DNA from: DASYSL01 sp036003365 | Lineage (GTDB): Bacteria; Eisenbacteria; RBG-16-71-46; DASYSL01 | Direction of reading: 5' to 3' | NCBI GenBank assembly: GCA_036003365.1 | Contig: DASYSL010000127.1 | Location: 1 to 6,761 of the forward strand | DNA: 6,761 nt | Part shown: piece after piece, positions 1 through 5,669 of the stretch | Layout of the letters: each line of letters starts with the position of its first letter | Position numbering within the stretch: position 1 is the first letter of the stretch | The notes under the pieces: model-generated | Seen by the model: only the letters and a program-made list of their open reading frames with translations | Database searches by the model: none | Told to the model about the DNA's origin: nothing | Translations under genes and position numbers: made by a program

Positions 1-1172
1 ACGACCTGCTCGACCTCATGGTCGACCAGAATGCATCCGACCTCCACATCCAGGTGGGCCAGCCCCCCTCGCTTCGCCTGAGCGGCAGCATGACGCCGAT
101 CGAAGGCGACCCACTCACGCCGAGCGACACCGAGAAGCTCATGTTGTCGATCACGCCCGATGCGCACATCAGCAGCGTGAAGCTGAACGGCGGCGCCGAC
201 TTCGGCTTCGCGTTCGGCGAGAAGGCGCGCTTCCGCGTCTCGGTGATGAAGGCGAAGACGAACTACGGCATGGTGCTGCGGCAGATCCCGTACAAGATGT
301 TCGGCCTGCGCGATATTGGCCTGCCCGACAAGATTCGCGAGCTGCTCTTCCGGCCGCGCGGCCTGATCCTCGTCACGGGCCCGACCGGCTCCGGCAAGTC
401 GACCACGCTCGCGGCCATGATCGACTTCGTGAACGGGAGTCGCGCCGGCCACATTCTCACGATCGAAGATCCCATCGAGTTCGTGCACCAGTCCAAGCGC
501 TGCCTGGTGAACCAGCGCGAGGTGGGCCCGCACACCGGCTCGTTCGCCAATGCGCTGCGCGCCGCGCTGCGCGAGGACCCGGACATCATCCTGGTGGGTG
601 AGCTGCGCGATCTCGAGACCACGTCTCTGGCCATCAGTGCGGCCGAGACCGGGCACGTGGTCTTCGCCACGCTGCATACGAACTCGGCGGCCAAGACCAT
701 CGACCGCATCATCGATATCTTCCCGTCCGGCCAGCAGGCGCAGGTGCGCACCATGCTCTCGGAGTCGCTCGAGGGCGTGGTGGCGCAATCGCTTCTGCCC
801 ACCAAGGACGGCAAGGGGCGCGTGGCCGCGCTCGAGGTGCTGGTGGGGGTGCCGGCGCTGCGCAATCTCATCCGCGAGGACAAGACCGCACAGATCCTCT
901 CGGTCATCCAGACCGGTGCGGCGCACGGGATGCAGAGCCTCGACCAGTCGCTGCGCGAGCTCTTCATGACCGGGAAGATCTCGCGCGACGAGGTCATGCG
1001 GCGCTCGAACAATCCGCGGCTCTTCGAGCAGGGCGGGCCGGGAAGCGGAACCGAGATCGATCCCGCCCAGCCGCGCCCCGCGTCTCCCAGGCCAGCTCCG
1101 GCCTCGGCCGCGAACGTCGCCGCTGCCGTGGCCCAGGCGCCGCCCAAGAAACCGGGGATGTTCATCAACTAG
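1..1172 (+). CDS. pilT: Type IV pilus retraction ATPase PilT (5' end outside window)
   Basis: This is the hexameric cytoplasmic ATPase that powers depolymerisation (retraction) of type IV pili, giving twitching motility and pilus-driven DNA uptake. The frame is open from base 3, and the codons before the first ATG (base 18) read DLLDL, which continues the family N-terminus (…LL…M…ASDLHI). The real start therefore lies a few codons upstream of the window. Counting from the base-18 Met: Walker A GPTGSGKST at 121-129 (K127), acidic box ILTIEDPIEF at 146-155, Walker B DIILVGE at 189-195 (E195), and His box ETGH…TLHTNSAAKTIDR from 210. PilT hallmarks are SKRCLVNQREV, REDPDIILVGELRDLET and the RNLIRE motif near the C-terminus. 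PilT is usually about 345 residues. This one has about 40 extra Pro/Ala/Gly-rich residues after position ~342, ending PGMFIN. It is followed 12 bases later by a pilU-like gene, so the two are probably co-transcribed. Family assignment is very secure; the role of the tail is unknown. Confidence 0.96.
   Translation, partial: DLLDLMVDQNASDLHIQVGQPPSLRLSGSMTPIEGDPLTPSDTEKLMLSITPDAHISSVKLNGGADFGFAFGEKARFRVSVMKAKTNYGMVLRQIPYKMFGLRDIGLPDKIRELLFRPRGLILVTGPTGSGKSTTLAAMIDFVNGSRAGHILTIEDPIEFVHQSKRCLVNQREVGPHTGSFANALRAALREDPDIILVGELRDLETTSLAISAAETGHVVFATLHTNSAAKTIDRIIDIFPSGQQAQVRTMLSESLEGVVAQSLLPTKDGKGRVAALEVLVGVPALRNLIREDKTAQILSVIQTGAAHGMQSLDQSLRELFMTGKISRDEVMRRSNNPRLFEQGGPGSGTEIDPAQPRPASPRPAPASAANVAAAVAQAPPKKPGMFIN
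393..424 (+). repeat. 32-base segment identical in pilT and pilU (copy 1)
   Basis: Bases 393-424 are identical to 1587-1618 in the next gene. The segment encodes the second half of Walker A and the start of the following helix (GKSTTLAAMI plus part of the next codon). The flanking base differs on both sides. Protein conservation explains first and second codon positions. The matching third positions at Ser, Thr, Leu and Ala codons need either shared codon bias or gene conversion. Confidence 0.8.
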
Positions 1173-1175
1173 GAG
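1171..1175 (+). promoter_or_regulatory. Shine-Dalgarno AGGAG of pilU, overlapping the pilT stop
   Basis: AGGAG lies 9 bases before the GTG at 1185 and shares its first two bases with the pilT TAG stop (1170-1172). This fixes GTG 1185 as the pilU start and suggests that ribosomes finishing pilT feed pilU. Confidence 0.75.
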
Positions 1176-1184
1176 ATCGCATCC

Positions 1185-2309
1185 GTGCGTCTTGAAGACC
1201 TCCTCATCCAGCTGCAGCAGTGCAAAGGGTCCGACTTGTACCTCGCCGCCGACTCGGCGCCCCTTCTGCGCGTCGACGGCAAGCTCGAGCCCGCGGTGGA
1301 CCACATCTTCGACGCGCAGGAAGTCGAGGCCATGATCCGGGCGGCGCTCTCCGACCCGGAGACCGACGAGTTCGACCGCACGAACGAGCTCACGGCGGCA
1401 CGCGCCGTGCCCGGAGTCGGCCGCTTCCGCTTGAGCGTCTATCGCCAGCGTGGGCAGGTCGGGCTCGTGGCGCGGCTCATCCGCCTCGATCTCCCATCCT
1501 TCGAAGAGCTCGGGCTTCCTGACACGCTGCGCACGCTGGTCATGGCCAAGCGCGGGCTCGTCCTCGTGACCGGTGCCACCGGCTCGGGCAAGTCGACCAC
1601 GCTCGCGGCCATGATCGATCACCGCAACACGCAGTCGTCCGGCCACATCCTCACGGTTGAGGACCCCATCGAGTTCATCCATCCGCACAAGGGCTGCGTG
1701 GTGTCGCAGCGCGAGGTGGGACTCGACACGGCCTCGTTCCCGGCGGCGTTGCGCGCCGCGCTCCGCCAAGCTCCGGACGTCATCCTGATCGGCGAGATGC
1801 GTGACCTGGAGACGGTCGAGGCGGCGCTGCACTTCGCCGAGACCGGCCATCTCGTGCTCGGCACGCTGCACGCCAACAACGCCAACCAGGCGGTCGAGCG
1901 CGTGATCAACTTCTTCCCGCCCGAAACGCACGCGCAGCTCTTCGCGCAGCTGGCGCTCAACCTGCGTGGCGTGGTCTCGATGCGCCTGGTGCCGCGCGCC
2001 GACGCCAAGGGTCGCGCGGCCGCCATCGAAGTCATGCTCAACACGCCGCGCATCGCCGATCTCATCGCCAAAGGCGAGATCGCGGCCCTCAAGGCAGCGA
2101 TGGAGAACAACGTCGACGATGGCTCGCAGTCGTTCGACCAGGCCCTCCACGCCCTCTACAGGGCGGGTCAGATCACGCTCGACGAGGCCCTCAAGCAGGC
2201 CGATAGCGCCAATAACCTGCGGATTCGTGTGAAAATGGAGTCGGCCAGCTCGGCCGAAGCGAAGCCCACCTTCACCCTCCAGGATTCCTCGCCCTTCGGT
2301 AGTAGCTAA
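1185..2309 (+). CDS. pilU: PilU-like type IV pilus retraction ATPase (PilT paralogue)
   Basis: This is a second secretion-superfamily ATPase. In characterised systems PilU acts as an accessory motor that adds retraction force and depends on PilT. The protein has 374 residues, close to the usual PilU length, and starts at GTG with a good Shine-Dalgarno sequence. The N-terminal domain carries the KGSDLYL motif (14-20), followed by Walker A GATGSGKST at 130-138 (K136), acidic box ILTVEDPIEF at 155-164, Walker B DVILIGE at 198-204 (E204) and the His box from E219 (ETGH…TLHANNANQ). Features that separate PilU from PilT are GATG instead of GPTG, QREVGLDT, LRQAPDV, HANNANQA…R.I.FFP and the ADSANNLRI ending. 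The C-terminal ~25 residues are Ser/Ala-rich and poorly conserved. It follows pilT at 12 bases, the usual pilT-pilU order. I am confident of the family; a divergent second PilT is the only reasonable alternative. Confidence 0.93.
   Translation: MRLEDLLIQLQQCKGSDLYLAADSAPLLRVDGKLEPAVDHIFDAQEVEAMIRAALSDPETDEFDRTNELTAARAVPGVGRFRLSVYRQRGQVGLVARLIRLDLPSFEELGLPDTLRTLVMAKRGLVLVTGATGSGKSTTLAAMIDHRNTQSSGHILTVEDPIEFIHPHKGCVVSQREVGLDTASFPAALRAALRQAPDVILIGEMRDLETVEAALHFAETGHLVLGTLHANNANQAVERVINFFPPETHAQLFAQLALNLRGVVSMRLVPRADAKGRAAAIEVMLNTPRIADLIAKGEIAALKAAMENNVDDGSQSFDQALHALYRAGQITLDEALKQADSANNLRIRVKMESASSAEAKPTFTLQDSSPFGSS
1587..1618 (+). repeat. 32-base segment identical in pilT and pilU (copy 2)
   Basis: This is the direct-repeat partner of 393-424, inside the Walker A region of the PilU-like gene and 1194 bases downstream. 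It is not a mobile-element feature; both copies lie in frame within paralogous coding sequence. Confidence 0.8.
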
Positions 2310-2324
2310 TCGGCGGTCGGCTCA

Positions 2325-2349
2325 CGCGGGAAGGCAGGAGACGCCCGCG
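2325..2349 (+). other. Short inverted repeat between pilU and the MOSC gene
   Basis: CGCGGG (2325-2330) and CCCGCG (2344-2349) can pair in a 6-bp all-G/C stem with a 13-base loop. The element starts 16 bases after the pilU stop, where a terminator would be expected. However, the following bases (ATTTGATACC) have only a three-T run, and the stem runs almost directly into the putative -10 element. It may attenuate pilU readthrough or be chance in GC-rich DNA. Confidence 0.25.
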
Positions 2350-2352
2350 ATT

Positions 2353-2361
2353 TGATACCAT
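2353..2361 (+). promoter_or_regulatory. Putative extended -10 promoter for the MOSC-led operon
   Basis: TGATACCAT fits the extended -10 pattern TGn-TAnnAT, keeping the most important T, A and final T of the hexamer at 2356-2361. It is one of few AT-richer patches in the window. The bases 17 bp upstream (2333-2338) do not resemble TTGACA, which is tolerated by extended -10 promoters. The predicted transcript start is near 2367-2369. That gives a leader of about 30 bases to TTG 2398 and places ATG 2365 outside the mRNA. The match to sigma-70 consensus is by eye only. Confidence 0.35.
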
Positions 2362-2387
2362 CGCATGCGCCGCCTCGGTCCTTCTCC

Positions 2388-2392
2388 GGAGG
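2388..2392 (+). promoter_or_regulatory. Shine-Dalgarno GGAGG selecting TTG 2398
   Basis: A perfect GGAGG sits 5 bases before the in-frame TTG at 2398-2400. It lies inside the region a longer ATG 2365 reading would translate, whereas no purine-rich site precedes ATG 2365 at a useful distance. This decides the start of the MOSC gene. Confidence 0.65.
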
Positions 2393-2397
2393 CTCCA

Positions 2398-3045
2398 TTG
2401 CGCATCGAGAACATCGCCGTCGGACAGCCCGAAGATCACGTCTGGAACGGCAAGACGCTCCGCACCGCCATCTACAAGAAATCCATCCCCGGGCCGGTCA
2501 TGATCCGCCGCCACAACGTGGACGGCGACCTCCAAGCATCGCCCAGCATCCACGGCGGTCCGTACAAGGCCGTCTACGTGTACTCGGCCGATCATTACCC
2601 GTGGTGGCGCGAGCACCTGCAGCGTGACGTGCCGCTCGCCATGTTCGGCGAGAATCTCACGGTGTCGGGCTGGAACGACGCCGAGGCCTGCATCGGCGAT
2701 GTCTATCGCTTCGGCGAAGCCGAGCTGGAAGTGGCCGGCCCGCGCCTGCCGTGTTCCAAGCTGGCGATGAAGTTCGGCGATCCGCACATGATCAAGCGCT
2801 TCTCCGACGCCGGGCGCTGGGGCCTCTACCACGCCGTGCACGAGGAAGGCACGGTGAAGGTCGGCGATACGGTCGAGAAGGTTTACGAGCATCCGGCGCG
2901 CATCCCGGGCTTCGAGCTGGCCCGCGTGTACGTGCGCGACGTGGACGACATCGAGACCATGGCCCGGTTGATCGAGCTCGACCGACTCGACCCCGATTGG
3001 AAGGCGGCCCTGCTCGAGCGCCTCCACAAGAGGCTGCAGAGCTGA
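2398..3045 (+). CDS. MOSC-domain protein, YiiM-like
   Basis: MOSC domains are beta-barrel folds with a conserved Cys, related to the C-terminal domain of molybdenum-cofactor sulfurase. E. coli YiiM and YcbX use molybdenum cofactor to reduce N-hydroxylated bases and related compounds. From the preferred TTG start the product is 215 residues and begins RIENIAVGQP, matching the usual family N-terminus. An ATG at 2365 would add 11 residues with no family support. Key stretches are HGGPYKAVYVYSADHYPWW (from residue 52), MFGENLTVSG (82-91) and PRLPCSKLAMKFGDP with the conserved Cys at 119. The last ~45 residues (RVYVRD… to LERLHKRL) resemble the small C-terminal 3-alpha domain found on YiiM-type proteins. 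No ferredoxin or sulfurase domain is fused. It is the first gene of a coupled run, and its TGA overlaps the next start. The substrate cannot be deduced. Confidence 0.9.
   Translation: MRIENIAVGQPEDHVWNGKTLRTAIYKKSIPGPVMIRRHNVDGDLQASPSIHGGPYKAVYVYSADHYPWWREHLQRDVPLAMFGENLTVSGWNDAEACIGDVYRFGEAELEVAGPRLPCSKLAMKFGDPHMIKRFSDAGRWGLYHAVHEEGTVKVGDTVEKVYEHPARIPGFELARVYVRDVDDIETMARLIELDRLDPDWKAALLERLHKRLQS
3028..3033 (+). promoter_or_regulatory. Shine-Dalgarno AAGAGG for the DUF72 gene
   Basis: AAGAGG lies 8 bases before the CTG at 3042, inside the last codons of the MOSC gene. It is the only good ribosome site near the expected N-terminus of the DUF72 protein and supports initiation at CTG 3042. Confidence 0.5.
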
Positions 3046-3854
3046 GCGCCACCATTCGCATCGGCTGCCAGGGCTGGACCTATCCCGACTGGCTGGATGT
3101 CTTCTATCCGCCGGGCGCCAAGCAGGAAGACCTGCTGCCGTTCTACTCGCAGATCTTCGACACGGTCGAGCTCGACAACACCTTTTACAAACCGCCCAAG
3201 CCCACCATCGCGCGCTCGTGGGCGCGTCACACGCCGGACGATTTCCGCTTTGCCGCCAAGGTCCCGCGCGCCGTCACGCACGACGCCCTGCTGCGTAACT
3301 CAGCGGCCGAAATGGCCGAGCTGGCGCGGGCACTCGAGCCCTTGGGTGACAAGCTCGGGCCGGTGCTCGTGCAGATGCCGGCCGAGTTCGTGCGCGACAC
3401 GGACAATGCGGAAGCGCTCGCGCGCTTTCTTCGTGAGGCACCGGAAGCGCTCGACCTCGCGGTCGAGTTCCGCGACCCCAGCTGGCACGTGCCGCCCACG
3501 CTCGAGGTGCTGCGCGAGCACGGAGCGGCGGTGGCCTGGACGCAGTGGCGCGACTTGCCGGCCTGGTGCGAGATCACGGCACCGTTTCTCTACGTGCGCT
3601 GGCTCGGCACGCGGGCCGACATCTCTCGCTACGACCGCATCCAGATCGATCGCGGGGCGGAGCTCGTCACCTGGGTGGATCGCGTGCGCCGCGCTCAGGA
3701 CTCGGTGGACGAGATCTACGGATACGTGAACAATCATTACGCCGGCCACTCGCCCGAGACGGTGAACGATCTCAAGCGTCAGCTGGGTTTGCCGGTCGTC
3801 GATCCCAAGGATGTCTGGCCGCAGGGCGAGCTGTTCGGAGGGGCGGAAGCATGA
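3042..3854 (+). CDS. DUF72 (YecE) family protein, probable CTG start
   Basis: This is a DUF72 protein, a TIM-barrel fold family known from structures such as Thermotoga TM1631; its biochemical role is not established. Read from CTG 3042 the product is 270 residues, normal for the family, and begins (M)SATIRIGCQGWTYPDW, equivalent to the usual 'I.VGTSGWSY..W'. Further family landmarks are VELDNTFYKPP (E43, N46, F48, Y49), FRFAAKVPRAVTHD, EFRDPSW (142-148) and YVNNHYAGHSP (N230, N231, H232, G235). The frame has an ATG only at 2751, far upstream inside the MOSC gene, where the reading is clearly shadow sequence. CTG 3042 overlaps the MOSC TGA in CTGA and has a good Shine-Dalgarno sequence. ATT 3054 is a second, less likely non-canonical start. 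The 3' end overlaps the methyltransferase start in ATGA. Family assignment is strong; the exact start is less certain. Confidence 0.88.
   Translation: MSATIRIGCQGWTYPDWLDVFYPPGAKQEDLLPFYSQIFDTVELDNTFYKPPKPTIARSWARHTPDDFRFAAKVPRAVTHDALLRNSAAEMAELARALEPLGDKLGPVLVQMPAEFVRDTDNAEALARFLREAPEALDLAVEFRDPSWHVPPTLEVLREHGAAVAWTQWRDLPAWCEITAPFLYVRWLGTRADISRYDRIQIDRGAELVTWVDRVRRAQDSVDEIYGYVNNHYAGHSPETVNDLKRQLGLPVVDPKDVWPQGELFGGAEA
3837..3843 (+). promoter_or_regulatory. Shine-Dalgarno GGAGGGG for the methyltransferase
   Basis: GGAGGGG lies 7 bases before ATG 3851, within the end of the DUF72 gene. It defines the methyltransferase start, although the same frame is open for about 300 bases further upstream. 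Confidence 0.75.
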
Positions 3855-4672
3855 CCGAGACGCATTACATTCACGGCACCGATCCCGAGGAGCAGAAGCG
3901 GCTCTCGCGGCTCAACGATCTGATCAACCGGCGCTCCCTCACGGCACTCGCCCTCGAAGGCGGCGAGCGCGTGCTCGACGTGGGCTCGGGCCTCGGTCAG
4001 CTCTCGCGCGGCATGGCGCTGGGGGCCGGGCCGCAGGGGCGCGTCATCGGCATCGAGCGCAGCCGCGAGCAGTTGGCGCGCGCGCAGGAGCTCGCGCACG
4101 CGGCGGGCGAGGGCACGTTGGTCGACTTTCGTGTCGGTGATGCGATGAACCTGCCGCTGCGCGACGAGGAGTGGGGGACGTTCGATGTCGTGCATACGCG
4201 CTTCCTGCTCGAGCACCTGCCCGAGCCCATGGCCGTGGTGAAGCAGATGGTGCGCGCCGTGCGCCCGGGCGGACGCATCGTGCTCGAGGACGATGACCAC
4301 GCGGTCTTCCGCATGTGGCCCGAGTCGCCGGAGGTGAATCGCGTCTGGCAGGCGTATCTCGTGACCTATCCTCGCCTGAACCTGGACGCGAACATCGGCC
4401 GCCGTCTGATCGAGTTCCTGCACCAGGCCGGCGCCAAGCCGGTGAAGAACGACGAGCTGTTCTTCGGCAGCTGCGCCGGCGATCCCGATTTCGGCGGCTT
4501 CGTGGAGAACGTCGCGGGCATCCTGATCGGCGGCCGCGCCGACATCCTCGCCACCGGCCAGGTCACCGACGCGGAGATCGACCGCGGCGTCGACGCCCTG
4601 CGCGCCTGGGGCAAGCGGCCAGAGGCCGCCTTCTGGTACACGGCCGCCTGGGCCGAAGGCCGCAAACCGTAG
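3851..4672 (+). CDS. Class I SAM-dependent methyltransferase
   Basis: This is a soluble 273-residue methyltransferase that transfers a methyl group from S-adenosylmethionine; the acceptor is unknown. The N-terminal YIHGTDPEEQKRL stretch (6-18) is shared by a broad UbiE-like group. Motif I VLDVGSGLG is at 41-49. The acidic residue ending strand 2, which should bind the ribose hydroxyls, is E69 in GIER. The adenine-loop motif is VGDAMNLP (95-102), followed by FDVVHTRFLLEHLPEP (111-126) and RAVRPGGRIVLEDDD (135-149). The C-terminal ~120 residues, with WYTAAWAEG near the end, form a family-typical cap and may hold acceptor specificity. The ATG overlaps the DUF72 TGA by 4 bases and has a strong Shine-Dalgarno sequence. 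The fold is certain. Names such as UbiE would overstate the evidence, since no quinone-pathway neighbours are present. Confidence 0.92.
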   Translation: MTETHYIHGTDPEEQKRLSRLNDLINRRSLTALALEGGERVLDVGSGLGQLSRGMALGAGPQGRVIGIERSREQLARAQELAHAAGEGTLVDFRVGDAMNLPLRDEEWGTFDVVHTRFLLEHLPEPMAVVKQMVRAVRPGGRIVLEDDDHAVFRMWPESPEVNRVWQAYLVTYPRLNLDANIGRRLIEFLHQAGAKPVKNDELFFGSCAGDPDFGGFVENVAGILIGGRADILATGQVTDAEIDRGVDALRAWGKRPEAAFWYTAAWAEGRKP

Positions 4673-4676
4673 CGCC

Positions 4677-5669
4677 ATGCGCATCATGGTCATTGGCGGC
4701 GCTGGATTCATCGGTCGCCATGTGGTTCGGCAGCTCTCCGAAAGCCACGATGTCGTTGTCTTGCACCGCGGGCGCACGTCGACGCCGGTCGAAGCCATCG
4801 TGGCCGATCGCGACCATCCCGACGAATTGAAACAAGCCATTCATCGTGTCCGGCCCGATGCGCTGATCGACATGATCCCGTATACCGAATCCCAGGCGCG
4901 GGCGCTGGTCGAGGCGGCGCGCGGCAACACGGGCCGGTTGATCGTGGTCAGCAGCGCGGACGTGTACCGCAATTACGACGGCCTGCGCGGAAAGTCAGCA
5001 GCCTCGCCGGACCCCACTCCCCTCGATGAAGACGCCCCGCTCCGTGAGACGCGCTTTCCGTATCGCGGAGAAGGGCACGCCTTCGATCACGCCGACGACT
5101 ACGACAAGATCCTGGTGGAGCGAGCCGTCGCCGATTTTCCGGCAACCGTCCTCAGGCTGCCCGCCGTGTACGGGCCGGGCGACGGGCAGCACCGCCTGCG
5201 CGCGTACCTACAGCGCATGGCCCTTGGCCGGCCCTTCATCGTGCTTTCGTACGAGCTGGCGGGCTGGCGCTGGACGCGGGGATACGTCGAGAACGTGGCC
5301 GCCGCGATCGCCCTGGCCACGAGCGACTCGAGAGCGACCGGGCGCACGTTCAACGTCGGAGAGGATCCGACACTCAGCGAGCGCGAGTGGGGGGAGCGCA
5401 TCGCCGCTGCCGTCGGGTGGAAAGGACACATCATCACGGTTTCGCCCGCAGAGCTTCCCGAATCCCTTCGCCATCCATACGACTGGCGTTACGACCTGCA
5501 CACGAGCACGCAGCGCATCCGGCAGGAGTTGGGCTTCGTCGATCGCGTCTCGGAAGCCGAAGCCATGCGCCGCTCCGTGGAATGGGAGCTGAGTCAACAA
5601 GACGAGTGGCCGAAGCCCGATTACGCGGCCGAGGACGAAGTCCTCAGTCGATCCGGACGACTCTCCTGA
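4677..5669 (+). CDS. NAD-dependent epimerase/dehydratase-type (extended SDR) protein
   Basis: This is a 330-residue Rossmann-fold protein of the extended short-chain dehydrogenase/reductase type, which commonly acts on nucleotide sugars or similar substrates. The dinucleotide loop is GGAGFIG (7-13). Strand 2 ends in VVVLHRGRT (26-34), whose basic residues would suit NADP as well as NAD. The strand bearing the catalytic Ser is VVSSADVY (90-97). The motif LRLPAVYGPGD (159-169) and RGYVENVAAAIALA (201-214) are typical of the group. The usual Tyr-x3-Lys pair is not visible; the matching helix reads DDYDKILVERAV, with Y142 and K144 only two apart, so catalysis may be atypical. It starts 4 bases after the methyltransferase stop with no clear Shine-Dalgarno sequence, which suggests re-initiation by coupled ribosomes; ATG 4686 is an alternative start. 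The 3' end overlaps the opposing gene by 26 bases. Fold is secure, substrate unknown. Confidence 0.9.
   Translation: MRIMVIGGAGFIGRHVVRQLSESHDVVVLHRGRTSTPVEAIVADRDHPDELKQAIHRVRPDALIDMIPYTESQARALVEAARGNTGRLIVVSSADVYRNYDGLRGKSAASPDPTPLDEDAPLRETRFPYRGEGHAFDHADDYDKILVERAVADFPATVLRLPAVYGPGDGQHRLRAYLQRMALGRPFIVLSYELAGWRWTRGYVENVAAAIALATSDSRATGRTFNVGEDPTLSEREWGERIAAAVGWKGHIITVSPAELPESLRHPYDWRYDLHTSTQRIRQELGFVDRVSEAEAMRRSVEWELSQQDEWPKPDYAAEDEVLSRSGRLS
5644..5669. other. 26-base tail-to-tail coding overlap
   Basis: The last eight codons of the plus-strand SDR gene, stop included (TGA at 5667-5669), share DNA with the end of the minus-strand propeller gene (stop at 5646-5644). There is no intergenic space and no hairpin with a T-run here, so any terminators must lie inside the opposing coding sequence, or the transcripts overlap. 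Confidence 0.85.

Noticed and set aside
263..1168. Long open frame antisense to pilT
   Set aside because: GC-rich codon bias creates long antisense frames. The translation is Arg/Ser/Pro-rich with no recognisable domain, while the plus strand encodes a clear PilT.
2362..2369. Perfect palindrome CGCATGCG upstream of the MOSC gene
   Set aside because: Eight bases, isolated, and expected by chance in GC-rich DNA; no second copy nearby suggests an operator.
2272..3027. 251-codon open frame antisense to the MOSC gene
   Set aside because: The opposite strand carries clear MOSC motifs; the antisense product has no recognisable family features.
2751..3041. N-terminal extension of the DUF72 reading frame from ATG 2751
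   Set aside because: It lies wholly inside the MOSC gene in another frame, is Arg/Gly/Ala-rich shadow sequence, and has no family similarity. DUF72 homology begins at about 3054.
3545..3850. N-terminal extension of the methyltransferase frame from ATG 3545
   Set aside because: It overlaps conserved DUF72 coding sequence, and a strong Shine-Dalgarno sequence plus ATGA overlap mark ATG 3851 as the start.
3779..4840. 353-codon open frame antisense to the methyltransferase
   Set aside because: It mirrors the well-supported methyltransferase and the start of the SDR gene, and its composition is shadow-like (His/Arg/Ala-rich) without motifs.
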